A DNA stretch of 64,000 nucleotides, taken from positions 186,001 to 250,000 of the forward strand of contig NZ_QKYW01000006.1 of the NCBI RefSeq assembly GCF_003253735.1. Reading direction: 5' to 3'. The position numbers and the translations under genes are program-made. The stretch is from Pseudomonas sp. URMO17WK12:I2 (lineage in GTDB: Bacteria > Pseudomonadota > Gammaproteobacteria > Pseudomonadales > Pseudomonadaceae). Below, piece by piece: positions 1 through 9,308 of the stretch. Under the pieces are notes generated by a model. That model saw only the letters and a list, made by a program, of their open reading frames with translations. It was not told the DNA's origin and searched no databases. Each line of letters begins with the position of its first letter. The first letter of the stretch is position 1.

Positions 1-133
1 TCGGCACGTCGTGAGCGCGGGCGATGGCCAGTATGGCTTCGGCCAGTTCATCGTCGCCCTTGGCGCTGAGGTTGGGCGCATTCTGGCCGTCGTAGGTGAG
101 GGCGATGGCCTGGCGGATGGGCTTATTGCTCAT
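1..133 (-). CDS. FlhB C-terminal-domain-like protein (partial, cut by window edge)
   Basis: Only the first 44 codons lie in the window; the gene runs off the left edge. The start MSNKPIRQAIALTYDGQNAP followed by an AKGDDELAEAILAIA stretch matches, from memory, the short stand-alone FlhB-like (EscU/YscU/HrcU family) proteins of Pseudomonas, which resemble only the cytoplasmic C-terminal domain of the flagellar export switch FlhB and have no membrane part. The ATG overlaps the TGA of the upstream FliK-like gene (ATGA at 133-130), so the two are translationally coupled. The role in flagellar export is inferred from family and partner; the rest of the protein cannot be seen. Confidence 0.75.
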   Translation of the reverse strand, partial: MSNKPIRQAIALTYDGQNAPNLSAKGDDELAEAILAIARAHDVP

Positions 134-1677
134 GCGGTTTCATCGACCCAGCGTTGTTCCAGGGAGGTTTTCGGGCCTTGTGGCGGCGTGCCCTGGCTGC
201 ACACCAGGTCACTTACCGTCAGGCCGGCGGCGACCAGGCGTTCGCGCAAATTGCCCAGTTCGCGGTCGATCAGCCCGGCCGTACTGGCACGCTCGGCCCA
301 CAGTTGGCTGGAGAGGCTGCCATTGGCCAGCTGCGCCTGCACCTGCAGCGGCCCTAGCGGATCCAGGTCGAAGGCCAGGTCGATACGCCACAGCGCTTCC
401 TTGGGATCCTGCTTGCCGGAAGGCGCTGGCTCCTCGTGCTGGATCTTCACCTGCAGCGGCACCAGTTCGTGCTGATTGCGCATTGGCACCTCCATCTGCC
501 AAGTGGTCAACAGCTGGCCCTCGGGGCCGACCTGGCTCTGTGAGAGGCTGGACAGTTGGTGCGTCTGCAGCCGCGAGATGGCGGCGGCCGCGAGCTTGAG
601 CAGCGCTTCCAGGTCAGCCTCTTCATCCATCGATTGCAACAGGCGACTGGGCAGCGGAAAGCTCATCGCCTGCTGGCGCCCGCTGCTCTGGCCGATATTG
701 CCCAGCACGTTGCGGGCGAATGCCGGCAGCGCCTGGGTCATGGCGTTGGCCGAAGCGGTCGCCGCTGCCAGGGGCGCGGCACCAGGCAGCAAGGGCAGCA
801 ACTGGCTGACCAGGCGCAGCAGGTTGGCTTTCATGTCGGTACCCAGGCCACCGGTCTGGCCGGCCAGCAGTTTGCTCTCGAGAAACAGCCCGCTGTTTTC
901 CAATGCTTTCATCAGGCCTTTGCCATCGCTCATCTGCTCGCCACTCGGCAAGCCGGCCAGCAGTTTGTCGATGCTGCCCTTCAACCCATCGGGCAGGCCA
1001 CCCTGGCCGCCCATGCCCTTGAGCGCCGCCATCAGGCCTTCCAGCGAGCCCTGGCGGCTTTGCTGGTTGCCGAGCTGCTGGAGCAGGGCGAGTTGGTCGA
1101 GACGACCACTGAGCGGCAGAAAGGCGAGGGACTGGTCACCCTGCACCCGTGCGCTGAGCAGGCTGCCCGGTGGCAGGTCGAGGCTGGTTTCCAGGCTCAG
1201 GGTCTTGCCGGCCAACCCGGTGTTGAGCAGGTTGACCAGCACTTTGAAAACGGTGGCCTGAGCGACTTGCACGGGCAGTGCTTCGCGCGAAAGCACCTTG
1301 CCTTGCAGCAGAGTGCCAACCGGCAACTGCTCGAGGTCGATGCTGGTCAGCGGTTTGTTGCCGCCGGCCAGTACGGCCAGCGCCAGGCGGGTGTCGGAGA
1401 GCGCCGTGACGGCCAGCGCCGTGCCCTGGGCGAGCGGCTGTGGGCTGCTGGCCTGCAGGGTTGCCTGGCGGCCACCGTCCAGGGTCACGCGCAACATCAG
1501 CTGGAAGTTCTGCACGCCTTCCTTGACGGCAACCACCTCGGCCTTGGCGCTTTCCCCCGCTGCCATCAGGCCGTCGAGGGGTTTGAGCAGCTTTACCGCC
1601 AGGTCGGCGGCGCTAACTGCCGGTCTGTTGGCCGCCGGCGGGGGGGCAACAGGACGCGATCCACTGATCTCGGTCAT
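130..1677 (-). CDS. FliK-like flagellar hook-length control family protein
   Basis: 515 residues, rich in Leu, Gln, Gly and Ala. The N-terminal two thirds is low-complexity and the last ~100 residues look like a FliK C-terminal domain (WRIDLAFDLDPLGPLQVQAQL followed by a SSQLWAER segment near residue 430). FliK-type proteins act as secreted rulers and switch the export apparatus through FlhB. Here the partner gene immediately downstream encodes an FlhB-C-like protein with a 4-base ATGA overlap, supporting a FliK/FlhB-like pair. The same pair sits beside ccmA in P. aeruginosa as I recall it (PA1473/PA1474). This is probably not the primary FliK of the flagellar cluster, since no other flagellar gene is nearby. 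It is transcribed divergently from ccmA. Confidence 0.75.
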   Translation of the reverse strand: MTEISGSRPVAPPPAANRPAVSAADLAVKLLKPLDGLMAAGESAKAEVVAVKEGVQNFQLMLRVTLDGGRQATLQASSPQPLAQGTALAVTALSDTRLALAVLAGGNKPLTSIDLEQLPVGTLLQGKVLSREALPVQVAQATVFKVLVNLLNTGLAGKTLSLETSLDLPPGSLLSARVQGDQSLAFLPLSGRLDQLALLQQLGNQQSRQGSLEGLMAALKGMGGQGGLPDGLKGSIDKLLAGLPSGEQMSDGKGLMKALENSGLFLESKLLAGQTGGLGTDMKANLLRLVSQLLPLLPGAAPLAAATASANAMTQALPAFARNVLGNIGQSSGRQQAMSFPLPSRLLQSMDEEADLEALLKLAAAAISRLQTHQLSSLSQSQVGPEGQLLTTWQMEVPMRNQHELVPLQVKIQHEEPAPSGKQDPKEALWRIDLAFDLDPLGPLQVQAQLANGSLSSQLWAERASTAGLIDRELGNLRERLVAAGLTVSDLVCSQGTPPQGPKTSLEQRWVDETA

Positions 1678-1807
1678 TAAGTCTCATACTCTGGGCCCAA
1701 TGCACACTGCGGGCGAGCAGGGCGGGCATGTATACTCGCGGCCAATCCAAACGTCCGCAAGAGTATAGCGGCCGCAATCGTCTCGACTTGAACCAGGTGC
1801 CCGCGTT
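1678..1807. promoter_or_regulatory. Divergent promoter region between fliK-like and ccmA
   Basis: This 130-base gap separates two divergent genes. A plus-strand TATACT at 1731-1736 could serve as a -10 for ccmA, and the opposite-facing AGTATA at 1762-1767 reads TATACT on the minus strand. Neither has a convincing -35 box at 16-18 bp, so the assignment is tentative. The ccmA start at 1808 is GTG and has no strong Shine-Dalgarno. Confidence 0.3.
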
Positions 1808-2443
1808 GTGAGCAGTCCCTTTCTCGAAGCCACTGCGCTGTCCTGCGAACGGGATTGGCGGCTGTTGTTCGAGAACCTCGATATCAGACTGGACGCCGGG
1901 CAGATGCTGCAGGTGTGCGGGCCCAACGGTAGCGGCAAGACCAGCCTGCTGCGCGTGCTCGCCGGCCTCAGGCCAGCCACCAGCGGCACCGTCCACCTGA
2001 GGGGGCAGCCCCTCGCCAGCCGCAGCGGCGACCTGGCCGATGATCTGTTGTGGATCGGCCATGCCGCGGGGATCAAGGGGCTGCTCAGCGCCGAGGAAAA
2101 CCTCGCCTGGCTGTGCGCGCTGCATCGCCCCGCAGGCCGCGAGCAGATCTGGCAGGCCCTGGCGGCCGTCGGGCTGCGCGGTTTCGAGGATGTGCCCTGT
2201 CACACGCTATCGGCCGGCCAGCAGCGCCGCGTAGCCCTGGCAAGGCTGTATCTGCACAGCCCGCCGTTATGGATTCTCGACGAGCCCTTCACTGCGCTGG
2301 ATAAACAGGCGGTGAGCCAGCTCGAGGACCATTTGGCCGGGCATTGCCGCAACGGCGGCCTGGTCGTGCTCACCACTCACCATTCCCTGAGCCGCATACC
2401 GGATGGCTACCGGGACCTTGATCTGGGACAGCATGGCGCATGA
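1808..2443 (+). CDS. ccmA: Heme exporter ATP-binding protein CcmA
   Basis: ABC ATPase of 211 residues, the usual CcmA size. Walker A GPNGSGKT is at residues 38-45, the signature LSAGQ at about 135-139 and Walker B LWILDEP at about 154-160. With CcmB and CcmC it forms the CcmABCD complex, which uses ATP to release heme-loaded CcmE to the periplasmic ligation machinery (family knowledge). It is the first gene of a complete c-type cytochrome maturation operon. It starts with GTG, and its stop overlaps the ccmB start (ATGA at 2440-2443), so translation is coupled. Confidence 0.95.
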   Translation: MSSPFLEATALSCERDWRLLFENLDIRLDAGQMLQVCGPNGSGKTSLLRVLAGLRPATSGTVHLRGQPLASRSGDLADDLLWIGHAAGIKGLLSAEENLAWLCALHRPAGREQIWQALAAVGLRGFEDVPCHTLSAGQQRRVALARLYLHSPPLWILDEPFTALDKQAVSQLEDHLAGHCRNGGLVVLTTHHSLSRIPDGYRDLDLGQHGA

Positions 2444-3111
2444 ATAGCGTGTTTATGCTGCTGGTCGTGCGCGAGGCGCGACTGCTTTGTCGGCGCCCTG
2501 CAGAGCTGGCCAATCCACTGGTGTTCTTCGCTATCGTCATCGCCCTGTTTCCGCTGGCCGTCGGGCCGCAAACGCAACTGCTGCAAAGCCTCTCGCCCGG
2601 GCTGGTGTGGGTCGCGGCGCTGCTGGCGGTGCTGCTTTCCCTCGATGGTCTGTTTCGCAGCGACTTCGAAGACGGCTCCCTGGAGCAGTGGTTGTTGTCG
2701 TCCCACCCCTTAACTGTGCTGGTGCTGGCCAAGGTCATGGCGCACTGGCTGTTTTCCGGCCTGGCCCTGGTCCTGCTGTCGCCCTTGCTGGCATTGATGC
2801 TGGGCCTGCCGGGCCGTTGCCTGCCAGTGCTGCTGGCCTCTCTGCTGCTCGGCACACCCATCCTCAGTTTGCTGGGCGCTATCGGCGCCGCGCTTACGGT
2901 GGGTCTCAAGCGTGGTGGGTTGCTGCTGGCACTGCTGATTCTGCCTTTGTATATCCCGGTGCTGATTCTCGGCAGCGGGGCCTTGCAGGCGAGCCTGCAA
3001 GGCTTGCCGGTGGCCGGGCATCTGCTCTGGCTGGCCAGCCTCACCGCGTTGACCGTAACCCTGACACCCTTCGCCATCGCCGCCGGCCTGAAAATCAGCG
3101 TCAGCGAATGA
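2440..3111 (+). CDS. ccmB: Heme exporter permease CcmB
   Basis: 223 residues and very hydrophobic, with about six predicted membrane segments (for example residues 25-45, 50-68, 90-125, 130-155, 160-185 and 195-218). This is the membrane partner of CcmA in the inner-membrane CcmABCD complex. Length and position directly after ccmA fit the family. The start overlaps the ccmA stop, and ccmC follows at once. Confidence 0.95.
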   Translation: MNSVFMLLVVREARLLCRRPAELANPLVFFAIVIALFPLAVGPQTQLLQSLSPGLVWVAALLAVLLSLDGLFRSDFEDGSLEQWLLSSHPLTVLVLAKVMAHWLFSGLALVLLSPLLALMLGLPGRCLPVLLASLLLGTPILSLLGAIGAALTVGLKRGGLLLALLILPLYIPVLILGSGALQASLQGLPVAGHLLWLASLTALTVTLTPFAIAAGLKISVSE

Positions 3112-3159
3112 TTGAACGTGCTACCGAGGATGGCCGCCGGGCCCTTACCTCGGAGAATG

Positions 3160-3927
3160 ATGAGTAACCTGATGAACTGGACATGGTTTCACAAGCTGGG
3201 CTCGCCCAAATGGTTCTACGAAATCAGTGGCCGCTGGCTGCCCGTGCTGGCCATCGCCGCCGCGCTGTTGCTGCTTGTGGGCACGGTGTGGGGCCTGGCC
3301 TTCGCGCCGCCGGACTACCAGCAGGGCAACAGCTTCCGGATCATCTATATCCATGTACCGGCTGCGTTCCTGGCCCAGTCGATCTACGTGATGCTGGCCG
3401 TGGCCGGCGTGATCGGTCTGGTGTGGAAGATGAAACTGGCCGATGTAGCGCTGCAGCAGGCCGCGCCCATTGGCGCCTGGATGACCGCCATTGCGTTGAT
3501 CACCGGCGCCATCTGGGGCAAGCCGACCTGGGGCACCTACTGGATCTGGGATGCGCGCCTGACCTCGATGCTGATCCTGCTGTTCCTGTACTTCGGCGTC
3601 ATTGCCCTCGGCCAGGCGATCAGCAACCGCGACAGCGCTGCCAAGGCCACCGCAGTGCTGGCGGTGGTCGGGGTGATCAATATCCCGATCATCAAGTACT
3701 CGGTGCAGTGGTGGAACACCCTGCACCAGCCGGCCACTTTCAGCGTCATCGAAAAACCGGCGATGCCGATGCAGATGTGGCTGCCGCTGCTGATCATGGT
3801 GCTGGGCTTCTACTGCTTCTTCGCCGCGGTACTGCTGATGCGCATGCGCCTCGAAGTGCTGCGCCGGGAAGCGCGCAGCAGTTGGGTGAGAACCGAAATC
3901 CGCGGGCTGGTGGAGGGCAAACGATGA
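3160..3927 (+). CDS. ccmC: Heme handling protein CcmC
   Basis: Membrane protein of 255 residues that attaches heme to CcmE. The tryptophan-rich WWD-type motif [13 protein letters not shown] is at about residues 124-136, and the two conserved external histidines appear as YIHVPA (H65) and NTLHQP (about H189), the expected heme ligands. The frame is open back to a TTG at 3112. I prefer ATG 3160 ([10 protein letters not shown]), just after CGGAGA at 3151-3156, although ATG 3172 ([10 protein letters not shown]), the start I recall for relatives, is equally possible. Overlaps ccmD by ATGA. Confidence 0.93.
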   Translation: MSNLMNWTWFHKLGSPKWFYEISGRWLPVLAIAAALLLLVGTVWGLAFAPPDYQQGNSFRIIYIHVPAAFLAQSIYVMLAVAGVIGLVWKMKLADVALQQAAPIGAWMTAIALITGAIWGKPTWGTYWIWDARLTSMLILLFLYFGVIALGQAISNRDSAAKATAVLAVVGVINIPIIKYSVQWWNTLHQPATFSVIEKPAMPMQMWLPLLIMVLGFYCFFAAVLLMRMRLEVLRREARSSWVRTEIRGLVEGKR

Positions 3928-4100
3928 GTTTCGCGTCATTCGCCGACTTTCTCGCCATGGGCAACCACGGCGCTTACGTCTGGTCGGCTTACGGTATCTG
4001 CCTGGCGGTGCTGGTACTCAATGTGCTGTTGCCGCTGCAGGCCAAACGCCGTTACCTGCAGGATGAGGCGCGCCGTATGCGCCGGGAGGAGTCACGTTGA
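3924..4100 (+). CDS. ccmD: Heme exporter small subunit CcmD
   Basis: 58 residues: a short N-terminal part ([12 protein letters not shown]), one membrane helix at about residues 18-37, and a charged basic/acidic tail ([15 protein letters not shown]). This is the standard CcmD architecture. CcmD stabilises the CcmABC complex and helps release holo-CcmE. The frame begins with ATG 3924 overlapping the ccmC stop (ATGA) and ends in TGA overlapping the TTG start of ccmE. It is easily missed because a longer spurious frame runs through ccmC. Confidence 0.92.
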   Translation: MSFASFADFLAMGNHGAYVWSAYGICLAVLVLNVLLPLQAKRRYLQDEARRMRREESR

Positions 4101-4561
4101 ACGCCGTTCGCAAGAAGCGCCTGTTTATCGTGCTGGCGATCCTCGCCGGTGTCGGTATCGCCGTGGCGCTGGCCCTGAGCGCCCTGCAGCAGAACATCAA
4201 CCTGTTCTACACGCCCACCCAGATCGCCAACGGTGAAGCACCACGCGATACCCGTATTCGCGCCGGCGGTATGGTGGAAAAAGGTTCGGTGAAGCGCTCC
4301 AGTGATTCGCTGCAGACCGACTTCGTGGTCACCGACTACGTAGCGCGGGTGACCATTCGTTTCCATGGCATCCTGCCGGATCTGTTCCGCGAAGGTCAGG
4401 GCATTGTTGCCATGGGCAAGATCGACGACAGCGGCATTTTGCTTGCCGACGAAGTGCTGGCCAAACACGACGAGAACTACATGCCGCCCGAGGTCAAGCA
4501 GGCTTTGGAGCAGAGTGGCATGAGCAAGCAATACGAGAAAGCCGGGGAGGCCGCGCGATGA
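4097..4561 (+). CDS. ccmE: Cytochrome c-type biogenesis heme chaperone CcmE
   Basis: 154 residues with an N-terminal anchor helix (about 8-28) and a periplasmic beta-barrel domain. The covalent heme site [10 protein letters not shown] gives H124 and Y128, with the same four-residue spacing as the known His130/Tyr134 pair of E. coli CcmE. The start codon is TTG at 4097, overlapping the ccmD stop (TTGA), and is supported by a strong GGGAGGA at 4084-4090 with a 6-nt spacer. CcmE carries heme from CcmC to CcmF/H. Confidence 0.95.
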   Translation: MNAVRKKRLFIVLAILAGVGIAVALALSALQQNINLFYTPTQIANGEAPRDTRIRAGGMVEKGSVKRSSDSLQTDFVVTDYVARVTIRFHGILPDLFREGQGIVAMGKIDDSGILLADEVLAKHDENYMPPEVKQALEQSGMSKQYEKAGEAAR

Positions 4562-6531
4562 TTCCCGAACTCGGCCATCTGGCGATGATTCTGGCGCTGT
4601 GCCTGGCCCTGGTACAGTCCACGCTGCCGCTGATTGGTGCCTGGCGCGGCGACCGCCAGTGGATGAGCCTGGCGCAACCGGCGGCCTGGGGGCAGTTCGC
4701 CTTTCTGGCGTTCGCCTTCGCCTGCCTGACGTATTCCTTCATGGTCGATGACTTCTCCGTCGCCTACGTGGCACAGAACTCCAACACCGCGCTGCCCTGG
4801 TACTACAAGTTCAGCGCGGTATGGGGCGCCCACGAAGGCTCGCTGCTGCTCTGGGCCTTGATCCTCGGCGGCTGGACCTTTGCCGTGGCGATCTTCTCGC
4901 GGCAGCTGCCCGAGGAAATGCTCGCCCGCGTGCTGGGCGTGATGGGCATCATCAGCGTCGGTTTCCTGCTGTTTTTGATCGTCACCTCCAACCCTTTCAC
5001 CCGGCTGCTGCCGAATGTGCCGGCCGATGGCCGCGACCTCAACCCGCTGCTGCAGGACTTCGGCCTGATCATCCACCCGCCGATGCTGTACATGGGCTAC
5101 GTGGGCTTTTCGGTAGCCTTCGCCTTCGCCATCGCCGCACTGCTCGGCGGCAAGCTGGACGCTGCCTGGGCACGTTGGTCGCGGCCCTGGACCATCGTTG
5201 CCTGGGCCTTTCTCGGCATCGGTATCGCCCTGGGTTCCTGGTGGGCCTATTACGAACTGGGCTGGGGCGGCTGGTGGTTCTGGGATCCGGTGGAGAATGC
5301 CTCGTTCATGCCGTGGCTGGTCGGCACGGCGCTGATTCATTCGCTGGCCGTGACCGAAAAGCGCGGCGTGTTCAAGAGCTGGACGGTGCTGCTGGCCATC
5401 GCCGCGTTTTCCCTCAGCCTGCTCGGTACCTTCCTGGTGCGCTCCGGTGTGCTGACCTCGGTACACGCGTTCGCCAGCGACCCGGAGCGCGGCGTGTTCA
5501 TTCTCGCTTTCCTGCTGCTGGTGGTCGGCGGCTCGCTGACCCTGTTCGCCTTGCGCGCGCCGGTGGTGCGCAGCCAGGTCGGCTTCGGCCTGTGGTCGCG
5601 GGAAACCCTGCTGCTGGCCAACAACCTGATTCTGGTGGTGGCTGCCTCGATGATCCTGCTCGGCACCCTTTATCCGCTGGTGCTCGATGCCCTGAGCGGC
5701 GCCAAGCTGTCGGTCGGCCCGCCGTATTTCAACGCGCTGTTCGTGCCGCTGATGGGGCTGTTGATGGCCGTGCTAGCGGTTGGCGTGCTGGTGCGCTGGA
5801 AGGACACGCCGCTGCGCTGGCTGCTCGGCATGCTCGCGCCGGTGCTGGTGGCCAGTGTGGCACTGGCGTTGCTGGCCAGTTGGGCATGGGGCGATTTCCA
5901 TTGGGCGGTGCTCGGCGTCTGCCTGCTGGCCGCCTGGGTGACCCTGGCCGGGCTGCGTGACATTCAGGACAAGACCCGCCACAAGGGCCTGTTCAAAGGC
6001 ATGGCCAGCCTGGGCCGCAGCTACTGGGGCATGCAGTTGGCGCATCTGGGCCTGGCGGTCTGCGCGTTGGGGGTGATCCTCACCAGCCTTGGCAGCTTCG
6101 AGCGCGACCTGCGCATGGCGCCGGGCGAGGCGGTGGAACTGGGTGGCTACCGCTTCGTGTTCGAGGGGGCGGCGCATCATGAGGGGCCAAACTTCATTTC
6201 TGACCGCGGCACGGTGCGCATCTTCGACGGCGAGCGGCAGATCGCCGTGCTGCACCCGGAAAAACGCCTGTATACCGTGCAGCAATCGGTGATGACCGAA
6301 GCGGGCATCGACGCCGGGCTGACCCGCGACCTTTTCGTCGCTCTCGGCGAGCCGCTGGGGCAGGGCGCCTGGGCCGTGCGCGTTCATATCAAACCCTTCG
6401 TTCGCTGGATCTGGCTGGGCGCCCTGATGATGGGCTTCGGCGGTTTTCTCGCTGCCGCCGACAAGCGCTACCGGATGAAGGTCAAAACCCGCGTGCGTGA
6501 CGCGCTGGGCCTGCAGGAGGCACGGGCATGA
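4558..6531 (+). CDS. ccmF: Cytochrome c heme lyase subunit CcmF
   Basis: 657-residue polytopic membrane protein of full family length. The hallmark WWD motif [20 protein letters not shown] lies at about residues 235-254, flanked by conserved histidines ([12 protein letters not shown] near 178; a second near ALIHSL about 260). CcmF takes heme from CcmE and, with CcmH, ligates it to CXXCH motifs of apocytochromes in the periplasm. Start and stop both overlap their neighbours by ATGA. Confidence 0.97.
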   Translation: MIPELGHLAMILALCLALVQSTLPLIGAWRGDRQWMSLAQPAAWGQFAFLAFAFACLTYSFMVDDFSVAYVAQNSNTALPWYYKFSAVWGAHEGSLLLWALILGGWTFAVAIFSRQLPEEMLARVLGVMGIISVGFLLFLIVTSNPFTRLLPNVPADGRDLNPLLQDFGLIIHPPMLYMGYVGFSVAFAFAIAALLGGKLDAAWARWSRPWTIVAWAFLGIGIALGSWWAYYELGWGGWWFWDPVENASFMPWLVGTALIHSLAVTEKRGVFKSWTVLLAIAAFSLSLLGTFLVRSGVLTSVHAFASDPERGVFILAFLLLVVGGSLTLFALRAPVVRSQVGFGLWSRETLLLANNLILVVAASMILLGTLYPLVLDALSGAKLSVGPPYFNALFVPLMGLLMAVLAVGVLVRWKDTPLRWLLGMLAPVLVASVALALLASWAWGDFHWAVLGVCLLAAWVTLAGLRDIQDKTRHKGLFKGMASLGRSYWGMQLAHLGLAVCALGVILTSLGSFERDLRMAPGEAVELGGYRFVFEGAAHHEGPNFISDRGTVRIFDGERQIAVLHPEKRLYTVQQSVMTEAGIDAGLTRDLFVALGEPLGQGAWAVRVHIKPFVRWIWLGALMMGFGGFLAAADKRYRMKVKTRVRDALGLQEARA

Positions 6532-7064
6532 GACGGCTGATCTTGTTGCTACCGCTGGTGATCTTTCTCGGCGTGGCGGTATTTCTCTATCGCGGGTTGT
6601 TTCTCGACCCATCCGAACTGCCGTCGGCGCTGATCGACAAACCCTTTCCGGCGTTTTCGCTGCCGGCGGTGGAGGGCGATCAACTGATCACCCAGCAGAA
6701 CCTGCTGGGCAAGCCCTCGCTGGTCAACATCTGGGCCACCTGGTGCGTGGCCTGCAAGGTCGAGCACCCGGTGCTCAACAAGCTGGCGTCCATGGGTGTG
6801 AACATCCACGGCGTCAACTACAAGGACGACAACGCGGCCGCGCAGAAATGGCTGAGCGAATTCCACGACCCGTACCAGCTCAATATCAGCGACCCCAAGG
6901 GCACCCTGGGCCTCGACCTCGGCGTGTACGGCGCCCCGGAGACCTTCTTCGTCGACGCCAAGGGCATCATCCGCCACAAGTTCGTCGGCGTGATCGACGA
7001 GGCGATCTGGCGCGAGAAGCTGGCGCCGCTGTACCAGCAGATGGTCGACGAGGCGGGCCAATGA
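6528..7064 (+). CDS. ccmG: Thiol:disulfide interchange protein DsbE/CcmG
   Basis: 178 residues: N-terminal signal anchor (about residues 3-21), then a thioredoxin fold with the active site WATWCVACK (C73 and C76). The later cis-proline region YGAPETFFVD is typical of CcmG. It keeps apocytochrome c (or CcmH) cysteines reduced in the periplasm. The WCxxC flanking sequence and operon position distinguish it from general thioredoxins. Coupled by ATGA to ccmF and ccmH. Confidence 0.95.
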   Translation: MRRLILLLPLVIFLGVAVFLYRGLFLDPSELPSALIDKPFPAFSLPAVEGDQLITQQNLLGKPSLVNIWATWCVACKVEHPVLNKLASMGVNIHGVNYKDDNAAAQKWLSEFHDPYQLNISDPKGTLGLDLGVYGAPETFFVDAKGIIRHKFVGVIDEAIWREKLAPLYQQMVDEAGQ

Positions 7065-7546
7065 GGCGCCTGCTGACCGGCATGGTGCTGCTGCTGGCGC
7101 TGGGTGGCGTCGCCCAGGCGGCCATCGACACCTACGAGTTCGCCACTGAAGCCGAACGCGCCCGCTACCGCCAGCTCACCGAAGAGCTGCGTTGCCCGAA
7201 ATGCCAGAACCAGAACATCGCCGACTCCGACGCGCCGATCGCCATGGACCTGCGTGCCGAGATCTACCGCATGCTCGAAGCCGGCCAGAGCAACGCGCAG
7301 ATCATCGATTACCTGGTCGCCCGTTATGGCGACTTCGTGCTCTACAAACCGCCGGTCAGCGGCCGCACGCTGCTCCTCTGGTATGGGCCGGCGGCGCTTC
7401 TGGGCGGCGGCTTCGTGCTGCTCGGGGTGATCGTGCTGCGCCGTCGCAAGGCCGACGGTGTGTCCGCTACTGGCCTGTCGAGCGATGAACGGCAACGTCT
7501 GGCGCAGCTGCTCGAGCAGACGTCTGAGGATAAGAGGGCCCCATGA
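7061..7546 (+). CDS. ccmH: Cytochrome c-type biogenesis protein CcmH (short form)
   Basis: 161 residues: cleavable signal peptide (VLLLALGGVAQAA), the redox motif ELRCPKCQNQNIADS (C45 and C48), and one C-terminal helix (LLLWYGPAALLGGGFVLLGV) followed by a cytoplasmic tail. This is the N-terminal-half type of CcmH (CcmL); the TPR half is the separate ccmI gene, as is usual in pseudomonads. The true start is ATG 7061, overlapping the ccmG stop; a longer frame from 6497 is spurious. Confidence 0.94.
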   Translation: MRRLLTGMVLLLALGGVAQAAIDTYEFATEAERARYRQLTEELRCPKCQNQNIADSDAPIAMDLRAEIYRMLEAGQSNAQIIDYLVARYGDFVLYKPPVSGRTLLLWYGPAALLGGGFVLLGVIVLRRRKADGVSATGLSSDERQRLAQLLEQTSEDKRAP

Positions 7547-8748
7547 TCGAATTCTGGTTGTCCGCCGGCCTGTTGTGTCTGGTCGCCGTGAGTTTTCTGC
7601 TTATCCCGCTGCTGCGCGGGCGCAAGGTGCAGGCCGAGGAGGACCGTACCGCGCTCAACGTCACCCTCTATCAGGAGCGCCTGCGCGACGTGGAGCAACA
7701 GCACCAGGCCGGCACGCTGGATGCCGAGCAGCTGCAGACGGCGCGCGACGAAGCCGCCCGCGAATTGCTGGCCGACACCGAGGGCAGCGAAGCCCGGCAG
7801 GGCCGTCGTCTCGGCCGCGCCGTGCCGTTGGTGGCCGTAGTGCTGATACCTGTTTTGGCGGTGCTGCTGTACCTGCAGTGGGGCGCCATCGATCAGGTCG
7901 AGCAGGCGCGCAACTTCGCCGGTGAACCGCACAGCATCGAAGAGATGACCACGCGCCTGGAACAGGCGGTGCAGAACAACCCTGAATCGGCTGAAGGCTG
8001 GTATTTCCTTGGCCGCAGCTACATGGCCCAGCAGCGCGCTGCCGATGCGGCTCGCGCCTTCGGGCAGGCGGTCAAGGTGGCGGGGCGTGAGCCGGAGCTG
8101 CTCGGGCAATGGGCCCAGGCGCTGTATTTTGCCGGCGACAAGCAGTGGACGGCGCAACTGCAGGCCCTTACGGACGAAGCCTTGAAAGCCGACCCCGAAG
8201 AGGTGACCAGCCTGGGTCTGCTGGGTATCGCCGCCTATGAGGAGCAGCGCTTCGCCGATGCCATCGGCTACTGGGAGCGCCTGGTGGCCGTGCTGCCCGA
8301 GGGTGACCCTTCGCGCCAGGCGATTGCCGGCGGTATCGAGCGCGCCCGCCAGGAACTGGGCTCGTCGACAGGTGATGTCAGCGCCGCACAGCCGCAAGCG
8401 GCCGGCCTGCAGGTGCGTGTCGAGCTGGCGCCGGCGTTGCGTAACAAGGTGCAGCCGGGCGATGTGGTGTTCGTCTTCGCCCGCGCTGCCTCCGGCCCGC
8501 CAATGCCGTTGGCGGCCAAGCGTTTGACGGTGGCCGATCTGCCGGCCACGGTCAGCCTGTCCGACAGCGATGCGATGATGCCGCAACTGAAACTTTCCGC
8601 GTTCGACCAGGTTCAACTGGTAGCGCGCATTTCGCGCGCCGGCGATGCAAAGAGCGGCGAGTGGATCGGCCAGGGGCAACCGCTGGCCAGCAGCACCCAG
8701 GACGTGCAACGCCTTGTCATCGATAGCCCTGACGGCACACCACCATGA
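7543..8748 (+). CDS. ccmI: Cytochrome c biogenesis TPR protein CcmI (CycH)
   Basis: 401 residues with two N-terminal membrane segments (about 2-22 and 92-113) enclosing a charged loop rich in Glu/Arg, then a periplasmic TPR region (about 130-260) and a C-terminal domain (about 285-395). CcmI binds the C-terminal helix of apocytochromes c and delivers them to CcmFH. Overlaps ccmH (ATGA at 7543) and the following lipoprotein gene. Confidence 0.93.
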   Translation: MIEFWLSAGLLCLVAVSFLLIPLLRGRKVQAEEDRTALNVTLYQERLRDVEQQHQAGTLDAEQLQTARDEAARELLADTEGSEARQGRRLGRAVPLVAVVLIPVLAVLLYLQWGAIDQVEQARNFAGEPHSIEEMTTRLEQAVQNNPESAEGWYFLGRSYMAQQRAADAARAFGQAVKVAGREPELLGQWAQALYFAGDKQWTAQLQALTDEALKADPEEVTSLGLLGIAAYEEQRFADAIGYWERLVAVLPEGDPSRQAIAGGIERARQELGSSTGDVSAAQPQAAGLQVRVELAPALRNKVQPGDVVFVFARAASGPPMPLAAKRLTVADLPATVSLSDSDAMMPQLKLSAFDQVQLVARISRAGDAKSGEWIGQGQPLASSTQDVQRLVIDSPDGTPP

Positions 8749-9095
8749 ACAGACTGATTTCGGCTGCCGTGGCAGCCACCTTGTTGAGCCTTGCCGGCTG
8801 TACCTTGCACAGCCCGGCGCCTGGCAAGCCCGATGGCGGCCCTTCGGCTCCCACCGGTTCGCCGCCAGCTAGCAAGTCCCATCCGCGCTTCGCGCCGCCG
8901 CCGGGTGTCTCCAGCCACTGGAATGGCACGCTCGGTGTCTACCAGATCGACTCCGAGCGCGACACCTATTACCGCGAACGCACCTTCTACCGCTGGCAGG
9001 ACGGCTGGAGCTGGGCGGGCACTCTGCAGGGGCCCTGGGAGCCGGTCGACAGCACCGGTGTGCCGCCGGCTTTGTACCGCCACCACGCGCAATAA
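8745..9095 (+). CDS. Small predicted lipoprotein, last cistron of the ccm operon
   Basis: 116 residues with a lipoprotein signal: MNRLISAAVAATLLSLAGC, lipobox LAGC with Cys19. A Pro/Ser-rich linker (about 22-60) is followed by an aromatic-rich segment (YYRERTFYRWQDGWSWAG) that suggests a small beta domain. I do not recognise the family. The ATG overlaps the ccmI stop (ATGA at 8745-8748), so it is translationally coupled to cytochrome c maturation. Whether it acts in that process or simply travels with the operon cannot be told from sequence. Confidence 0.8.
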   Translation: MNRLISAAVAATLLSLAGCTLHSPAPGKPDGGPSAPTGSPPASKSHPRFAPPPGVSSHWNGTLGVYQIDSERDTYYRERTFYRWQDGWSWAGTLQGPWEPVDSTGVPPALYRHHAQ

Positions 9096-9248
9096 GCGGT
9101 CGCTACCCAAGCGCACGTTATCGCACCGTTAAATCGAGCCGCCCTGGAGACCTTGTTCCGGGGCAGTTTGCTTTCTGACGCCACTTCGCGCGTTTTCGCG
9201 CAGCTTATGTTAGGGCGAGCAGCGCACACTCTTTGGTTACCTGTCGTC

Positions 9249-9280
9249 TTGCGATTATCGAACCGCAGTTCGATAATCGC
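9249..9280 (+). promoter_or_regulatory. pcaR promoter with overlapping perfect palindromic operator
   Basis: A perfect 13-bp inverted repeat, GCGATTATCGAAC at 9251-9263 and GTTCGATAATCGC at 9268-9280 with a 4-nt spacer, coincides with a sigma70-like promoter: -35 TTGCGA at 9249-9254 and -10 GATAAT at 9272-9277, 17 bp apart. The right arm closely resembles the PcaR box I recall from P. putida (GTTCGATAATCGCAC). Autoregulation of the downstream pcaR is inferred. Confidence 0.75.
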
Positions 9281-9308
9281 GCATACCGTTTGGACGAGTG
9301 ACAGTGCC

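Noticed and set aside
556..1680. 374-codon plus-strand frame opposite the fliK-like gene
   Set aside because: Shadow frame; the minus-strand frame has the FliK-like C-terminal domain and couples to the FlhB-like gene.
9153..9308. N-terminal extension of PcaR
   Set aside because: It would translate across the promoter and palindromic operator, and PcaR proteins begin near the ATG at 9309.
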